A stretch of 64,000 bases of DNA from Acetomicrobium hydrogeniformans ATCC BAA-1850 (GTDB taxonomy: Bacteria; Synergistota; Synergistia; Synergistales; Acetomicrobiaceae). A program made the translations under genes and the position numbers. The notes beneath the pieces were generated by a model. The model ran no database searches and was not told the DNA's origin. It saw only the letters and a list, made by a program, of their open reading frames with translations. Positions 1 to 8,587 of the stretch are shown piece after piece (the stretch's first letter is position 1; each line of letters begins with the position of its first letter). The stretch covers positions 1,312,001-1,376,000 of the forward strand of contig NZ_ACJX03000001.1 of NCBI RefSeq assembly GCF_000160455.2, given 5' to 3'.

Positions 1-13
1 GAGGTGACCAAAA

Positions 14-1147
14 TTGGCAGGTCCCTCTAAGGGGAAGGATTATTATGAAATATTAGGCGTAGGACGGGATGCATCGCAAGAGGAGATAAAGAGGGCGTAC
101 AGAAAGCTGGTGCGTCAATACCATCCTGACGCCAATCCCGGAAATAAAGAGGCGGAGGAAAGGTTCAAGCTCATTAACGAAGCTTATGAGGTTTTGAGCG
201 ATCCGCAAAAAAAGGCCCAATATGATCAATTTGGCTTTGTGGGCGACGTGCCGCCTCAGGGCGGCGAGGGCCCCTGGGATTTTGGCGGATTTGAAGACCT
301 TTTCGGGGACCTCTTTGGTGATTTTTTTGGAGGATTCGGGTCAAGGAGAGACGCCAGATCACCGCAAAGGGGCATGGATCTGGAGATGCCCCTTACCGTT
401 ACGTTGAGGGAGGCGGCTTTTGGTGCGTCTAAAGTGGTGTATATCCCCAGATGGGAGAACTGCAGGACCTGTGGCGGCAGTGGAGCGGCTCCCGGAACTT
501 CTCCGGAACGTTGTCCCCACTGCGGTGGAAAGGGGCAGGTGGAGTCCAGGTCTAGGAGTCCCTTTGGAGAGTTTGTAACCGTAAGGACCTGTCCCCATTG
601 CGGTGGTTCGGGGAAAGTCATCAAAAACCCTTGCAAGGAATGTGGTGGCCGGGGCAAGACAAGGGTCAGACATAAAGTGGAAGTTAACATTCCCCCTGGC
701 ATCGATACTGGCATGCGCCTCAGGATAAGGGGAGAGGGCGAGGAAGGCAGAAACGGCGGACCGCCGGGAGACCTCTATTTGGTGATAGAAGTGGAGGAGG
801 ATCCCGTCTTCAAGAGGCAGGGAGACGATCTCCATGTGAGGGTGGAGGTCCCCTTTCCCATAGCGGCCTTAGGAGGCAAGATATCCGTTCCCACTCTTGA
901 AGGAGAAGAGGAGATAGAGATAAATCCAGGCACGCAGTCGGGCTCCATTAAAAGGTTGAAGGGTCTGGGCATGCCTCGACAGAGGGGCAGCGGGAGAGGT
1001 GATCTGATAGCTCACATAAACATTGCCGTTCCCCGTAATCTCACCGACAAACAAAGGGCATTAATTGAGGCCTTGGCCATGGAGATGGACGTACCAATAA
1101 AGGCCTCAGGGTTGTTCGATAAGATTAAGGGCCTTTTTGCCCAGTAA
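14..1147 (+). CDS. dnaJ: Chaperone protein DnaJ
   Basis: Cytosolic Hsp40 co-chaperone that delivers unfolded clients to DnaK and stimulates its ATPase. At 377 aa it is full length for a type I DnaJ. The N-terminal J domain carries HPD at residues 37-39. A Gly/Phe-rich linker spans about residues 74-112. The zinc-binding region has four CxxCxGxG repeats with cysteines at 150/153, 167/170, 193/196 and 207/210. Two C-terminal substrate-binding beta domains follow. The start is the TTG at 14, preceded by GAGGTG at the very edge of the window, so dnaK and/or grpE could lie just upstream (inference). A strong hairpin terminator follows the stop. Confidence 0.96.
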   Translation: MAGPSKGKDYYEILGVGRDASQEEIKRAYRKLVRQYHPDANPGNKEAEERFKLINEAYEVLSDPQKKAQYDQFGFVGDVPPQGGEGPWDFGGFEDLFGDLFGDFFGGFGSRRDARSPQRGMDLEMPLTVTLREAAFGASKVVYIPRWENCRTCGGSGAAPGTSPERCPHCGGKGQVESRSRSPFGEFVTVRTCPHCGGSGKVIKNPCKECGGRGKTRVRHKVEVNIPPGIDTGMRLRIRGEGEEGRNGGPPGDLYLVIEVEEDPVFKRQGDDLHVRVEVPFPIAALGGKISVPTLEGEEEIEINPGTQSGSIKRLKGLGMPRQRGSGRGDLIAHINIAVPRNLTDKQRALIEALAMEMDVPIKASGLFDKIKGLFAQ

Positions 1148-1183
1148 CTTCTTCAAAGTGGACGATAGATTCCGTTAAAATCG

Positions 1184-1216
1184 ACTCAAGGGGAGCGAAT
1201 GCTCCCCTTGAGTTTT
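1184..1216 (+). terminator. Rho-independent terminator after dnaJ
   Basis: A perfect 13-bp stem (1184-1196 with 1201-1213) closes a GAAT tetraloop and is followed by TTTT. It separates dnaJ from the prmA operon. Confidence 0.85.
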
Positions 1217-1253
1217 CGGAAAATGCACATTGATGACTACGGAGATGATATTT

Positions 1254-2120
1254 ATGGGTAATGAATCCTTCTGGTGGTATATTATTTTACGATCTAAATC
1301 TGATTGCGAGGAACTCTTTTACTACATCGCCCAAATATCGGATAGCATGGGGGCCGAAGTTTACGAAAAACAAAATTGTATCGAGGCTAAGATATATTAT
1401 CGATCCGATATAAGCATTGAAGATTGTGTTAGAAAAGTATCGTCGTTGCTGGAAGGATTTGAAGGGGTAGATATCATTGAAGTGGGTGAAGCAAGATGGC
1501 ACCCCTGGCTTAAGAAGCACTTGGAGGCCTTCCCTCCACTTCCCATCGGGAAGGGTTTGGTCGTATTGGCGCCGTGGCACAAAGAAGATGCCCCACAGGG
1601 CAGAGTTCACATTTATATAGAACCTGGAACTGCCTTTGGAACGGGTTATCACGCAAGCACCCAAATTGCTCTGGAGCTTCTTGAGAGAAACTTGAAGTCG
1701 GGATGGAAAGTTTTGGATGTGGGAACAGGTTCGGGCATACTTGCCTTAGCTGCGCTCAAACTTGGGGCCTCTGAGGTCGTGGCAAGGGATGTTGATCCGG
1801 CCGTTAGGGAGGAAGTCGAAAAGAACATGATTTTAAATGACATAACCTCTGGGCTTAAGCTTGATATTGGGGATGGAGTCAAGGGATTGAAGGAGAAAGT
1901 TGATCTTATAACGGCAAATATACTATACGAGCCCTTGGTTTCTATGTTAACTTCGTTTAGTAGGTTGATCTGCGACCATGGCCTTATAATACTATCGGGC
2001 CTGCTGTTTAAGGAACGGGACTCTTTCATCGATGAAATGGCCAAGGCAGGACTTACGATGGTTGAGGAACTTTCAAAGGAGGAATGGTGGGGTGTCGTTG
2101 CCTCGCGCCAGGTTAGATAG
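1254..2120 (+). CDS. prmA: Ribosomal protein L11 methyltransferase
   Basis: SAM-dependent methyltransferase that methylates lysines and the N-terminus of ribosomal protein L11. The C-terminal half holds the class I SAM-binding motif (LDVGTGSGILALAA) and the PrmA-type TANILYEPL segment, in place of the usual NPPY-like motif. A divergent N-terminal substrate-recognition domain of about 100 residues precedes it. I chose ATG 1254 because CGGAGA lies 8-9 nt upstream; in-frame starts at 1230, 1233 and 1245 lack a better site. The 3' end overlaps the rsmE start by 29 nt, the common prmA-rsmE arrangement. Confidence 0.9.
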   Translation: MGNESFWWYIILRSKSDCEELFYYIAQISDSMGAEVYEKQNCIEAKIYYRSDISIEDCVRKVSSLLEGFEGVDIIEVGEARWHPWLKKHLEAFPPLPIGKGLVVLAPWHKEDAPQGRVHIYIEPGTAFGTGYHASTQIALELLERNLKSGWKVLDVGTGSGILALAALKLGASEVVARDVDPAVREEVEKNMILNDITSGLKLDIGDGVKGLKEKVDLITANILYEPLVSMLTSFSRLICDHGLIILSGLLFKERDSFIDEMAKAGLTMVEELSKEEWWGVVASRQVR

Positions 2121-2821
2121 GGCGGAAAAGATTTCCGACAATATGTGGTCCTTGGATTTTAAGGAATCCCATCATCTCGTTCACGTAAGGAGATGTCGAA
2201 TTGGAGAGGAATTCGAAGGGCTACTGGAGGGAAGGAAACTTCTTCTTAAAATAGAAGGCTACGAGCAGGGGAGGGTAATAGCCAAGGAAACGGGCAAACT
2301 TCCGATATACGAGAGGTCAAGACAAATCTCGCTGTTGATAGCCCTTGTTAAAAACAATGCCTTCGAAGACATATTGAACCATGCCACGGAGTTAGGCGTT
2401 GCGGAAATTATTCCTATTCTTGCAGAACGATCCGTGGTGCAGCTTAAAGGACAATTAACGAAAAAAGATGGAAAGATGGCGCAGGATAATAGCTGAGGCC
2501 ACCAAAATAAGCGGTATAGGTAATCCGCCACTTTTACACACTCCCTTGAAGGTTCTGGATTTAAGGGATGAGAGCTTACCCTCGTTGCGCCTGTTGGGCG
2601 CTTTGACCGACGATGCGAAACCGCTGGGAAGCGTCAATATCAAACAACAGGAAGATGTCGTCTTTGCCGTTGGACCCGAAGGAGACTGGACGGAAGGGGA
2701 AATGGCGTATTTTGCGAGGTTGAAATTTCTTCCCGTCTCCCTTGGTCCCAACATATTGCGTGCCAATACCGCTGCCATAGCCGGTTTGTCTTATATTATT
2801 TTATGCACAGAGGGTGTTTAG
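2092..2821 (+). pseudogene. rsmE: 16S rRNA m3U1498 methyltransferase RsmE, interrupted by a frameshift
   Basis: RsmE is a SPOUT methyltransferase that makes m3U1498 in 16S rRNA. The N-terminal PUA-like and linker part is read from GTG 2092 (AAGGAGG 9 nt upstream) to a TGA at 2494-2496. The C-terminal SAM-binding part (residues RWRRIIAEATK to the end, with the knot motif VGPEGDWTEGE and LGPNILRANTA) continues in the +1 frame to TAG 2819-2821. The switch point is the A6 run at 2461-2466: removing one A gives ...TKKMERWRRIIAEA..., the expected family sequence. Both halves look well conserved, so this is either a recent mutation, a homopolymer sequencing error, or a recoding/slippage event. No other product is supported here. 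Confidence 0.85.
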
Positions 2822-2822
2822 T

Positions 2823-4205
2823 TTGACTTTGCTAAAGGGCATCAGGGTAAAGATCAAGACATTAGGATGCAGAACGAATATCTACGAGGCAGAGGCTATC
2901 GCCGACTCCTTTCGCAGAGAGGGAGCTGTGATATCCGAAGACCTGTTCGATGTAGGTATTTTGGTAAGTTGTGCCGTGACAAAAACTGCCGAGAAAAAAT
3001 GCAGACAATTTCTTCGTCAGCTGAAGAGAGAATCGCCCGATGCCCTGATCGTTTTGTGCGGTTGCTACGTGCAAGCTCTTACCGAGGAAGAGCTTGCCTC
3101 GCTAGGGGCTGATCTTTATGTGGGAAACAGGCTGAAGTCGGATCTTCCTGGGATCGTAGCCAAGATGCTTAATGATCCCATCGAGAGGCCTCTTTTTTTA
3201 AAAAAGGACGTGTTGAGCAACGACAAGTGGGATGCTTTGGAGTTATCGCGGGTTACCTTTCACACCAGGTCTTTTGTGAAGGTGCAAGACGGCTGCAATC
3301 GTTTCTGTTCTTATTGCATAGTTCCCTTTTTGAGAGGTCGTCCGACGAGCCGTAGCGTGAAGGAAGTGGCGGAAGAAGTAAAGAGGTTGGTCGACCATGG
3401 CTGTAAAGAGGTAGTGCTTACGGGGATACACCTGGGATTGTATGGATATGGATGCGATTTCGACCTTGGAGACCTGATTAATGCCTTATCTAGGATCGAA
3501 GGCTTGAGAAGGCTTCGTTTTGGTTCGATAGAGCCCCATGCTTTAAGCGACAGGCTGATCGACGTTTTGGCTGAAAGTGATATCTTTTGCCGCCACCTTC
3601 ATGTCCCGCTTCAAAGCGGGGACGATAGAATCTTGAGCTTGATGCAGAGGGGCTACAGGGCCGAGGATTTTATTAACATAATTCGAAAGATAAGGCGCAA
3701 ACTGGGGGACGATGTTCATATAAGCACCGATATAATAGTAGGGTTTCCTGGAGAAGACGAAGATGCCTTCCAAAACACCCTAAACCTCGTTGACGCACTG
3801 GGCATTGGAAGAGTCCATGTCTTTCCTTTTTCTCCCCGCTCCGGAACGAAGGCTTACGATATGCCCGGACGACTGGAGGGACAAACGATCAAATCGAGGG
3901 TCGTAAGGGCTACTGAAAGGGGAAGGCTGTCTTTACAGCGCTATGCTCAAAGGTGGTTAAACCGTAAGGTCGACATATTGGTCGAACATAACGACGGCGA
4001 AAAAGTTAAGGGTCTTTCCAGGCATTTTTTGGAAGTAGAATCGTCGCTGGATCAGACACCGTCGCCCTCTGTCGAGGCCTTTCAAAATGGGGGAGTCGGT
4101 TTTGAGTGCGAAGTTTGTGTATTAGAGGCAAAGCATGGTATCTTATACGGTGTCTCATCCGTCGAGAAAGATCTGTCATCTGAAAGGGGAGTTTATCGTG
4201 AATAA
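2823..4205 (+). CDS. mtaB: tRNA t6A37 methylthiotransferase MtaB
   Basis: Radical-SAM methylthiotransferase that converts t6A37 to ms2t6A37 in tRNAs reading ANN codons. The N-terminal UPF0004 domain begins with KTLGCRTNIYEAEA and has the three cluster cysteines (C19 region, SCAVT and CGCYVQ). The radical-SAM core has CNRFCSYC (CxxxCxxC) followed by PFLRGRPTSR, and a TRAM-like C-terminal region is present. The length of about 460 aa is normal. I chose TTG 2823 just after the rsmE stop (GAGGG 8 nt upstream); GTG 2814 in the same frame is an alternative. The 3' end overlaps the next gene by 8 nt. Confidence 0.88.
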   Translation: MTLLKGIRVKIKTLGCRTNIYEAEAIADSFRREGAVISEDLFDVGILVSCAVTKTAEKKCRQFLRQLKRESPDALIVLCGCYVQALTEEELASLGADLYVGNRLKSDLPGIVAKMLNDPIERPLFLKKDVLSNDKWDALELSRVTFHTRSFVKVQDGCNRFCSYCIVPFLRGRPTSRSVKEVAEEVKRLVDHGCKEVVLTGIHLGLYGYGCDFDLGDLINALSRIEGLRRLRFGSIEPHALSDRLIDVLAESDIFCRHLHVPLQSGDDRILSLMQRGYRAEDFINIIRKIRRKLGDDVHISTDIIVGFPGEDEDAFQNTLNLVDALGIGRVHVFPFSPRSGTKAYDMPGRLEGQTIKSRVVRATERGRLSLQRYAQRWLNRKVDILVEHNDGEKVKGLSRHFLEVESSLDQTPSPSVEAFQNGGVGFECEVCVLEAKHGILYGVSSVEKDLSSERGVYRE

Positions 4206-5250
4206 AGACGATTTAGCGAGCATCGTAACTAAAATTACAAATATTCCATGGAACGCTCGTAATGTAGAAAGAGTCCTGTCGGCTCTATTGGTGTCGAGTA
4301 ACTTTTGGGATATCGTTTCCTTCAGTTTTGAACCGTTGCCGGCTGTGGCGGCTGTCTTGAGGACTTTGGCCGAGGAGGGTATCGTCTCCTTTTCCGAGCT
4401 TGGGGTTGAGCTGACCGATAGAGGGCGCAGGTTTATAGAAAGGGAAAAGATATCTCCCCTTCATTCTCACGCCTGTCCCCGTTGCGAAGGAAGAACAGTT
4501 GTTATAGACGAATTCAAAGAGGCCTTTGACAAGTTCGCGAAGATTCAGCTCGACAGGCCTGAAGCGATCAGAAAGTTCGATCAGGGATACGTGACGCCTG
4601 ATACTACCTTCGCCCGCATAGCCCTTGCCGACAGCAGGGGCGACTTGAGGGGCAAGAAGGCTTTGGTATTGGGCGATGACGATCTCGTTGGCATAGCCCT
4701 GGGGCTTACAGGGTTGGTTGAAGATATCGTGGTCTTGGAACTAGACGAGCGCATCATAGACTTCGAGCAGGGGGTGGCATCTCAATACAGTTTGCCTCTA
4801 AAGGCGTTAAAACATGACTTGAGGAAGCCTCTGCCCGAAGAGTTGTTGGGAAGTTTCGACGTTTTTTTCTGCGATCCACCAGAGACGGTAGAGGCATTGG
4901 ATGCCTTTGTTGGTCGGGGCGTAGTGGGGCTTAAGGGCCTTGGTGGTGCAGGCTATTTCGGGATCACTCATGCCGAAAGCTCTTTTTACAAATGGCGCTT
5001 GCTCGAGATGGCGTTGCTGCAGAGAGGCTTGGTGATCAGCGATATAATCACTGATTTTAACGTATACATGAACTGGGAATACGTCGACGAGATGTTGGCC
5101 TGGGATTTGGCGCCGGTCAAACAGCCTCCCCATCGTAATTGGTATAAGTCATCGATGATCAGAGTGGAGGTTGTGGAGAAGGTCGAAGTGCCCAACGAAG
5201 ACCTTACTGATCGCGATATCTACAACGATCCGGAAAGTTCCACTACCTAG
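4198..5250 (+). CDS. bpsA: N4-bis(aminopropyl)spermidine synthase (branched-chain polyamine synthase)
   Basis: Aminopropyltransferase of the BpsA/DUF43 family. It adds two aminopropyl groups from decarboxylated SAM to the N4 of spermidine, giving branched polyamines that stabilise nucleic acids at high temperature. A winged-helix-like N-terminal region is followed by the CPRC zinc-site-like pair, a Rossmann domain with the GDDD motif (residues LVLGDDDLVG) in the position used for catalysis, and a DPPET motif. The 350-aa length matches the family. I use GTG 4198 with AAAGGGGA 7 nt upstream; an earlier in-frame ATG at 4135 lies inside mtaB. The known family distribution is mainly thermophilic archaea and bacteria, which supports a thermophilic host (inference). 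Confidence 0.85.
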   Translation: MNKDDLASIVTKITNIPWNARNVERVLSALLVSSNFWDIVSFSFEPLPAVAAVLRTLAEEGIVSFSELGVELTDRGRRFIEREKISPLHSHACPRCEGRTVVIDEFKEAFDKFAKIQLDRPEAIRKFDQGYVTPDTTFARIALADSRGDLRGKKALVLGDDDLVGIALGLTGLVEDIVVLELDERIIDFEQGVASQYSLPLKALKHDLRKPLPEELLGSFDVFFCDPPETVEALDAFVGRGVVGLKGLGGAGYFGITHAESSFYKWRLLEMALLQRGLVISDIITDFNVYMNWEYVDEMLAWDLAPVKQPPHRNWYKSSMIRVEVVEKVEVPNEDLTDRDIYNDPESSTT

Positions 5251-5282
5251 CAAGTTTTTCTCTGCTCGATGGAGGTGTCCCT

Positions 5283-6869
5283 TTGGAGGGTGTTATCTTA
5301 GGAATCGACCTTGGGACGAGGTATTCCATCATGGCCGTCGTTGATGAAAGAGGGACGAGGGTCGTCAAAAACCGGTGGGGCGAGGACAAGACCTCTTCCT
5401 ATGTGGCGTACGGCGATGACAAGCTGTATGCTGCCAATGAAGCGGCGTCGCTGTTTTACCTTCGTCCGGATAGAGCTTGCCCAGATTTGAAGCGACGTTT
5501 AGGAGCTTCAAAGGGTATTCGTTTGGGAAACAGATTCTTTACACCTTCCAAGCTTCTGCAGGCCCTTTTGATTTACTTGAGGGAGGATGCCGAGGCCTTT
5601 TCGCATTCCCTGGTTAATGGATGTGTTATAGCTGTGCCCTCCTCTTTCGATTTCAAGCAAAGGGAGATTGTCAGGGATGCTGCCCGTATGGCTGGTTTTT
5701 GTAGGGTAAAACTTGTAAACGAGCCTACGGCTATAGCCATGTCATCGGAGGCGGAGGGCTGTCTTCTGGTCATCGATTTCGGAACAGGGAGTGCGGACAT
5801 TTCCGCCATCGAGAAGAAGGACGGTTTTTGTCATGTCTTGGACAGCGTGGGGAACGCAGGCTTTGGCGGTGCGAGCCTTGATAAAATCCTAGCCCGGCAC
5901 CTATGGAGATTGATCGACAAAAGAGAAGATCCTGAGAGGGATGAAAGATGGCCCCTGCTTTTGGCTGAAGCAGAGATGATAAAGGAGGCCCTGTCCTTCT
6001 CAAATAAAGCTTACTGGTTTCCAAAAGCCAGCGGCTTTGAATGTAGCGACGACACTTCGATAACGGTTCATCGCGAGGACATTGAGAGGTTGTTTGAGCC
6101 AACAATCGCTTCTTTTCTCGACATGGCGAAAGACATGTGGAAACAATACGAGTGTCAGACAGTTTTGTTGGCCGGCGGTTCCTCGCGAATTCCCCTTTTC
6201 AGGAGATTGCTTTCCCGGTTCCTTGGAGAAACTTTGAACATCAGAGTTTGCCCCGATGAAGCAGTGGCCCTTGGAGCAGCGCGGCTGGCAAGAGGCGAGG
6301 GGGAGGCGTTAATCGACGTTTTGTCCTGCGATCTTTGTATAGGAACGGCAGAAGGCGGAGTTACGGTCATAGCTTCAAAGGGTACGCCTTTGCCACTTAA
6401 GCTTACAAAGCGGTTTATGGTCGTAGGTACCGGGGCGATAGACACTGAAGTTTTTCAGCGCAAAGAATATGGCCTCGAAGTAAGGGACGAACCCCTTTGT
6501 TCTCTGTCCATAAAGGAAGCTAACCCCGGGGATGTAGTAAAAATAGTTTTTACCGTAGACGGCAGCGGGATTTTAAATATAAAAATAACCAATGATAAAG
6601 GCAAGTTATATATGAGTCGTGATGTAAGCGTACGAGGGCTTTCTTCGCAGAATGATTCGTCGGAGGAGCGCAAGAAAAAGATAATTGAGCTCGAAAAGAG
6701 TATAGCCCCCCTTTCTTGTCTTTTCGACCCTAACCTGGAGCGGAAAGTGAAGGAGCTTTTTGATGACCTTAAAGTTCTGCAGGATGCAGAGGAAGAATTG
6801 TGGCAGGATGCTGTGTCCATTCTTGAATCGGTCGTCGATAGAATTTCTCGGGCGGTGAAAAACAAGTGA
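5283..6869 (+). CDS. Divergent Hsp70 (DnaK-like) chaperone
   Basis: Hsp70-family ATPase of 528 aa, about 100 residues shorter than classical DnaK. The nucleotide-binding domain is intact: phosphate-1 loop GIDLGTRYS near residue 7, VNEPTAIAM, phosphate-2 loop IDFGTGSADI, and adenosine motif LLAGGSSRIP. The substrate-binding part is reduced to a short beta region (from about residue 370) and a short helical tail, without a long lid. Start is TTG 5283 with GGAGGTG 5 nt upstream. It overlaps a J-domain gene by 4 nt, so the two probably act as a dedicated chaperone pair (inference). Resembles HscC/DnaK-like paralogues; the client is unknown. Confidence 0.85.
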   Translation: MEGVILGIDLGTRYSIMAVVDERGTRVVKNRWGEDKTSSYVAYGDDKLYAANEAASLFYLRPDRACPDLKRRLGASKGIRLGNRFFTPSKLLQALLIYLREDAEAFSHSLVNGCVIAVPSSFDFKQREIVRDAARMAGFCRVKLVNEPTAIAMSSEAEGCLLVIDFGTGSADISAIEKKDGFCHVLDSVGNAGFGGASLDKILARHLWRLIDKREDPERDERWPLLLAEAEMIKEALSFSNKAYWFPKASGFECSDDTSITVHREDIERLFEPTIASFLDMAKDMWKQYECQTVLLAGGSSRIPLFRRLLSRFLGETLNIRVCPDEAVALGAARLARGEGEALIDVLSCDLCIGTAEGGVTVIASKGTPLPLKLTKRFMVVGTGAIDTEVFQRKEYGLEVRDEPLCSLSIKEANPGDVVKIVFTVDGSGILNIKITNDKGKLYMSRDVSVRGLSSQNDSSEERKKKIIELEKSIAPLSCLFDPNLERKVKELFDDLKVLQDAEEELWQDAVSILESVVDRISRAVKNK

Positions 6870-7777
6870 AATCAATAGAGGCCAGTTACAGGCTGTTGGA
6901 TTTACCTCCCGGAGTCGATTTTTCGGAAGTAAAAAAAGCCTTCAGAAAAAAAGCCCTTCTTTGCCATCCCGACTTGGCAGGAGAGGAGCACGCCTTTCAC
7001 TTTCAGCAGATCAACGAAGCCTATACCGTTTTGAAAAATGCTTTGACCAACAGACAATCTGCGAAGGTTCACTTTAGCGAGGACATAGCCGCTAAGGAGC
7101 GTGCCCGCGAGTTTTTAATAAAAAAAGAGATAGAAGATATATTAGACGAAGCCCTCCTCGATATGTCTAAACTTATAAGAACGGTTGGAGGGGACGAGAA
7201 TTTGGGGCTCTCGGCTTTGCTTTTTCGCATGCAAAGTAAGCACCCTGAAGTCAGGTTTATTGCCGCAGGCCATCTAAGAAAACTGCAATGGGAAGAGGGA
7301 TATGCAGCAGAGCTGGCCGGGGCAGTTTCGGCTATTCCCTTCGATGATTGCTTCGTGGACTTATTTCTCGAGTTTTTTAGGAAGGCTCCTTTGTGTGTTC
7401 AAAAGAGCCTTCTTCCAGAGCTTGCAAAGAACGCTAGTGCCGACGAGGAGAGGGCCTGCATAAAGATTTTGAATTGGGGAAAGAAAGTTGGATGGAACGA
7501 TGGCGCTTTGGTTTCCTTTTTGATCCATCCTTCTCCGCGAGTTCTTTCCATCGTTCTTTCGATGCTCTCTTCTCTTGAAGAGCTGCCTTTGAAAACCATG
7601 TTATATTTGATTAAAAGAAATGAAGAAGAAGTGCTAATTCCTATACTTAAAAAACTGCGGGGCAGCAAGCATTTTCCCTATATGCGATCTGCGGTTGCTG
7701 ACTTGGCGACTAACCATCCGTCCTTAAGCGTTCGAGCTTGGGCAAATTGGGTTGTAGATAAGGGAAATGTAAGGTAA
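6866..7777 (+). CDS. J-domain protein with HEAT-like C-terminal region
   Basis: The N-terminal 60 residues form a J domain (YRLLDLPPGVDF, HPD at about residues 35-37, QINEAYTVL). There is no Gly/Phe linker and no CxxCxGxG zinc region, so this is a type III J protein. From about residue 105 to the end the sequence is a run of helical repeats with HEAT-like character (for example HPEVRFIAAGHLRKL, HPSPRVLSIVLSML, HPSLSVRAWANWVV). GTG 6866 overlaps the Hsp70-like stop in a GTGA. The translational coupling suggests it is the partner that targets the neighbouring Hsp70 to a specific client (inference). Confidence 0.8.
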   Translation: MKSIEASYRLLDLPPGVDFSEVKKAFRKKALLCHPDLAGEEHAFHFQQINEAYTVLKNALTNRQSAKVHFSEDIAAKERAREFLIKKEIEDILDEALLDMSKLIRTVGGDENLGLSALLFRMQSKHPEVRFIAAGHLRKLQWEEGYAAELAGAVSAIPFDDCFVDLFLEFFRKAPLCVQKSLLPELAKNASADEERACIKILNWGKKVGWNDGALVSFLIHPSPRVLSIVLSMLSSLEELPLKTMLYLIKRNEEEVLIPILKKLRGSKHFPYMRSAVADLATNHPSLSVRAWANWVVDKGNVR

Positions 7778-7807
7778 AATATATCGAAAGATGCGGAGGA
7801 ATGACGG

Positions 7808-8149
7808 GTGGCAGGTGAATGCGTTTTTTGCAAGATAGCGAGGGGCGAGATGAAAAGCGATGTGGTTTACGAGACGGCCGATGTCATGGCGATCAGGGAC
7901 ATAGCGCCGCAAGCGCCCCATCATTATTTGATAATTCCTAAAATGCACATACCGACCTCTCAAGATGTCAGCGACCCTACCCTGTGGGCCAACTTAATGG
8001 ATGCCATCACTTCGGTTGCATCCATGATGGGTTTGAGTGAATTGGGGTACAGGGTTGTAATAAATTGTGGGAGCCAAGCGTGTCAGAGCATATTTCATCT
8101 TCACCTCCATCTTCTATCAGGACGTAAATTCGGATGGCCCCCCGGGTAG
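7808..8149 (+). CDS. HIT family nucleotide hydrolase/transferase
   Basis: Histidine-triad protein of the HINT branch, acting on nucleoside 5'-phosphoramidates or related adenylated substrates. The N-terminal [10 protein letters not shown] and the C-terminal active site [17 protein letters not shown] are complete, so the 113-aa length is natural. Start is GTG 7808, 7 nt after GGAGGA. rpsU follows 31 nt downstream, an arrangement common in bacteria. The exact substrate cannot be read from the sequence. Confidence 0.9.
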   Translation: MAGECVFCKIARGEMKSDVVYETADVMAIRDIAPQAPHHYLIIPKMHIPTSQDVSDPTLWANLMDAITSVASMMGLSELGYRVVINCGSQACQSIFHLHLHLLSGRKFGWPPG

Positions 8150-8180
8150 TTTTGTTTTGGTGGCGAAAGGGGGGATAAAG

Positions 8181-8354
8181 ATGACTACGGTTTACAGAAG
8201 AGAAAACGAGTCCATAGATGATACTTTACGTCGCTTTAAAAAAGAAGTAAAAAAGGTTGGAATTCTTCGAGATGCCAGGAAGCATGAGCATTATGAAAAG
8301 CCCAGCGAAATCAAGAAGAAAAAGAAGTCAAGCCCCAAGAGACGCAGGCCATAA
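8181..8354 (+). CDS. rpsU: 30S ribosomal protein S21
   Basis: Small basic protein of 57 aa ([19 protein letters not shown]..., ending [12 protein letters not shown]), typical for bS21, which sits near the anti-Shine-Dalgarno end of 16S rRNA. ATG 8181 is preceded by AAAGGGGGGA. Longer in-frame readings starting upstream would run into the HIT gene and are not needed. A 20-bp terminator hairpin follows. Confidence 0.95.
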   Translation: MTTVYRRENESIDDTLRRFKKEVKKVGILRDARKHEHYEKPSEIKKKKKSSPKRRRP

Positions 8355-8374
8355 GTTCTGATTAAGCGTTGAAT

Positions 8375-8418
8375 AAAATCAAAAGAGGAAGGCCAAATGG
8401 CCTTCCTCTTTTGATTTT
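8375..8418 (+). terminator. Rho-independent terminator after rpsU
   Basis: A perfect 20-bp inverted repeat (8375-8394 with 8399-8418) closes an AAAT loop; the A-rich start and T-rich end make it able to act in both directions. It ends the HIT-rpsU unit. Confidence 0.9.
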
Positions 8419-8534
8419 GTCTCATAGGAAGCAGTGATTGCTCCCCCTTTGTTTTTTAGAAGATGATGCAAAAAGACCAAGCCTTAGGTGCAATTTTAAT
8501 CTTCCAGACCTCTTAGCTTTTTAAAAAAACCATT

Positions 8535-8581
8535 ACACTATATATAGAGATATTCAATAACATAAACCATATAGGTAGGGT
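8535..8581 (+). promoter_or_regulatory. Pair of NrdR boxes upstream of nrdR-nrdD-nrdG
   Basis: Box 1 at 8535-8550 (ACACTATATATAGAGA) matches the known NrdR operator consensus (ACACwATATaTwGTGT) at nearly all positions. A weaker second box lies at 8566-8581 (ACCATATAGGTAGGGT), with 15 bp between boxes and starts 31 bp apart, about three helical turns, as expected for cooperative NrdR binding. The boxes lie directly in front of nrdR, so autoregulation and dATP/ATP-dependent repression of the class III reductase are likely (inference). Confidence 0.7.
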
Positions 8582-8587
8582 GTCTCG

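Noticed and set aside
256-835. Long minus-strand open frames opposite dnaJ
   Set aside because: They have no ribosome site or recognisable domains and lie fully opposite a strongly conserved gene.
2461-2467. Programmed -1 frameshift (AAAAAAG) in rsmE
   Set aside because: The second half is in the +1 frame, and a -1 shift leads to an early stop, so a classical -1 signal does not fit.
8067-8180. N-terminal extension of rpsU overlapping the HIT gene
   Set aside because: S21 begins at ATG 8181 with a good ribosome site, and the HIT protein keeps its full HLHLH motif across the region.
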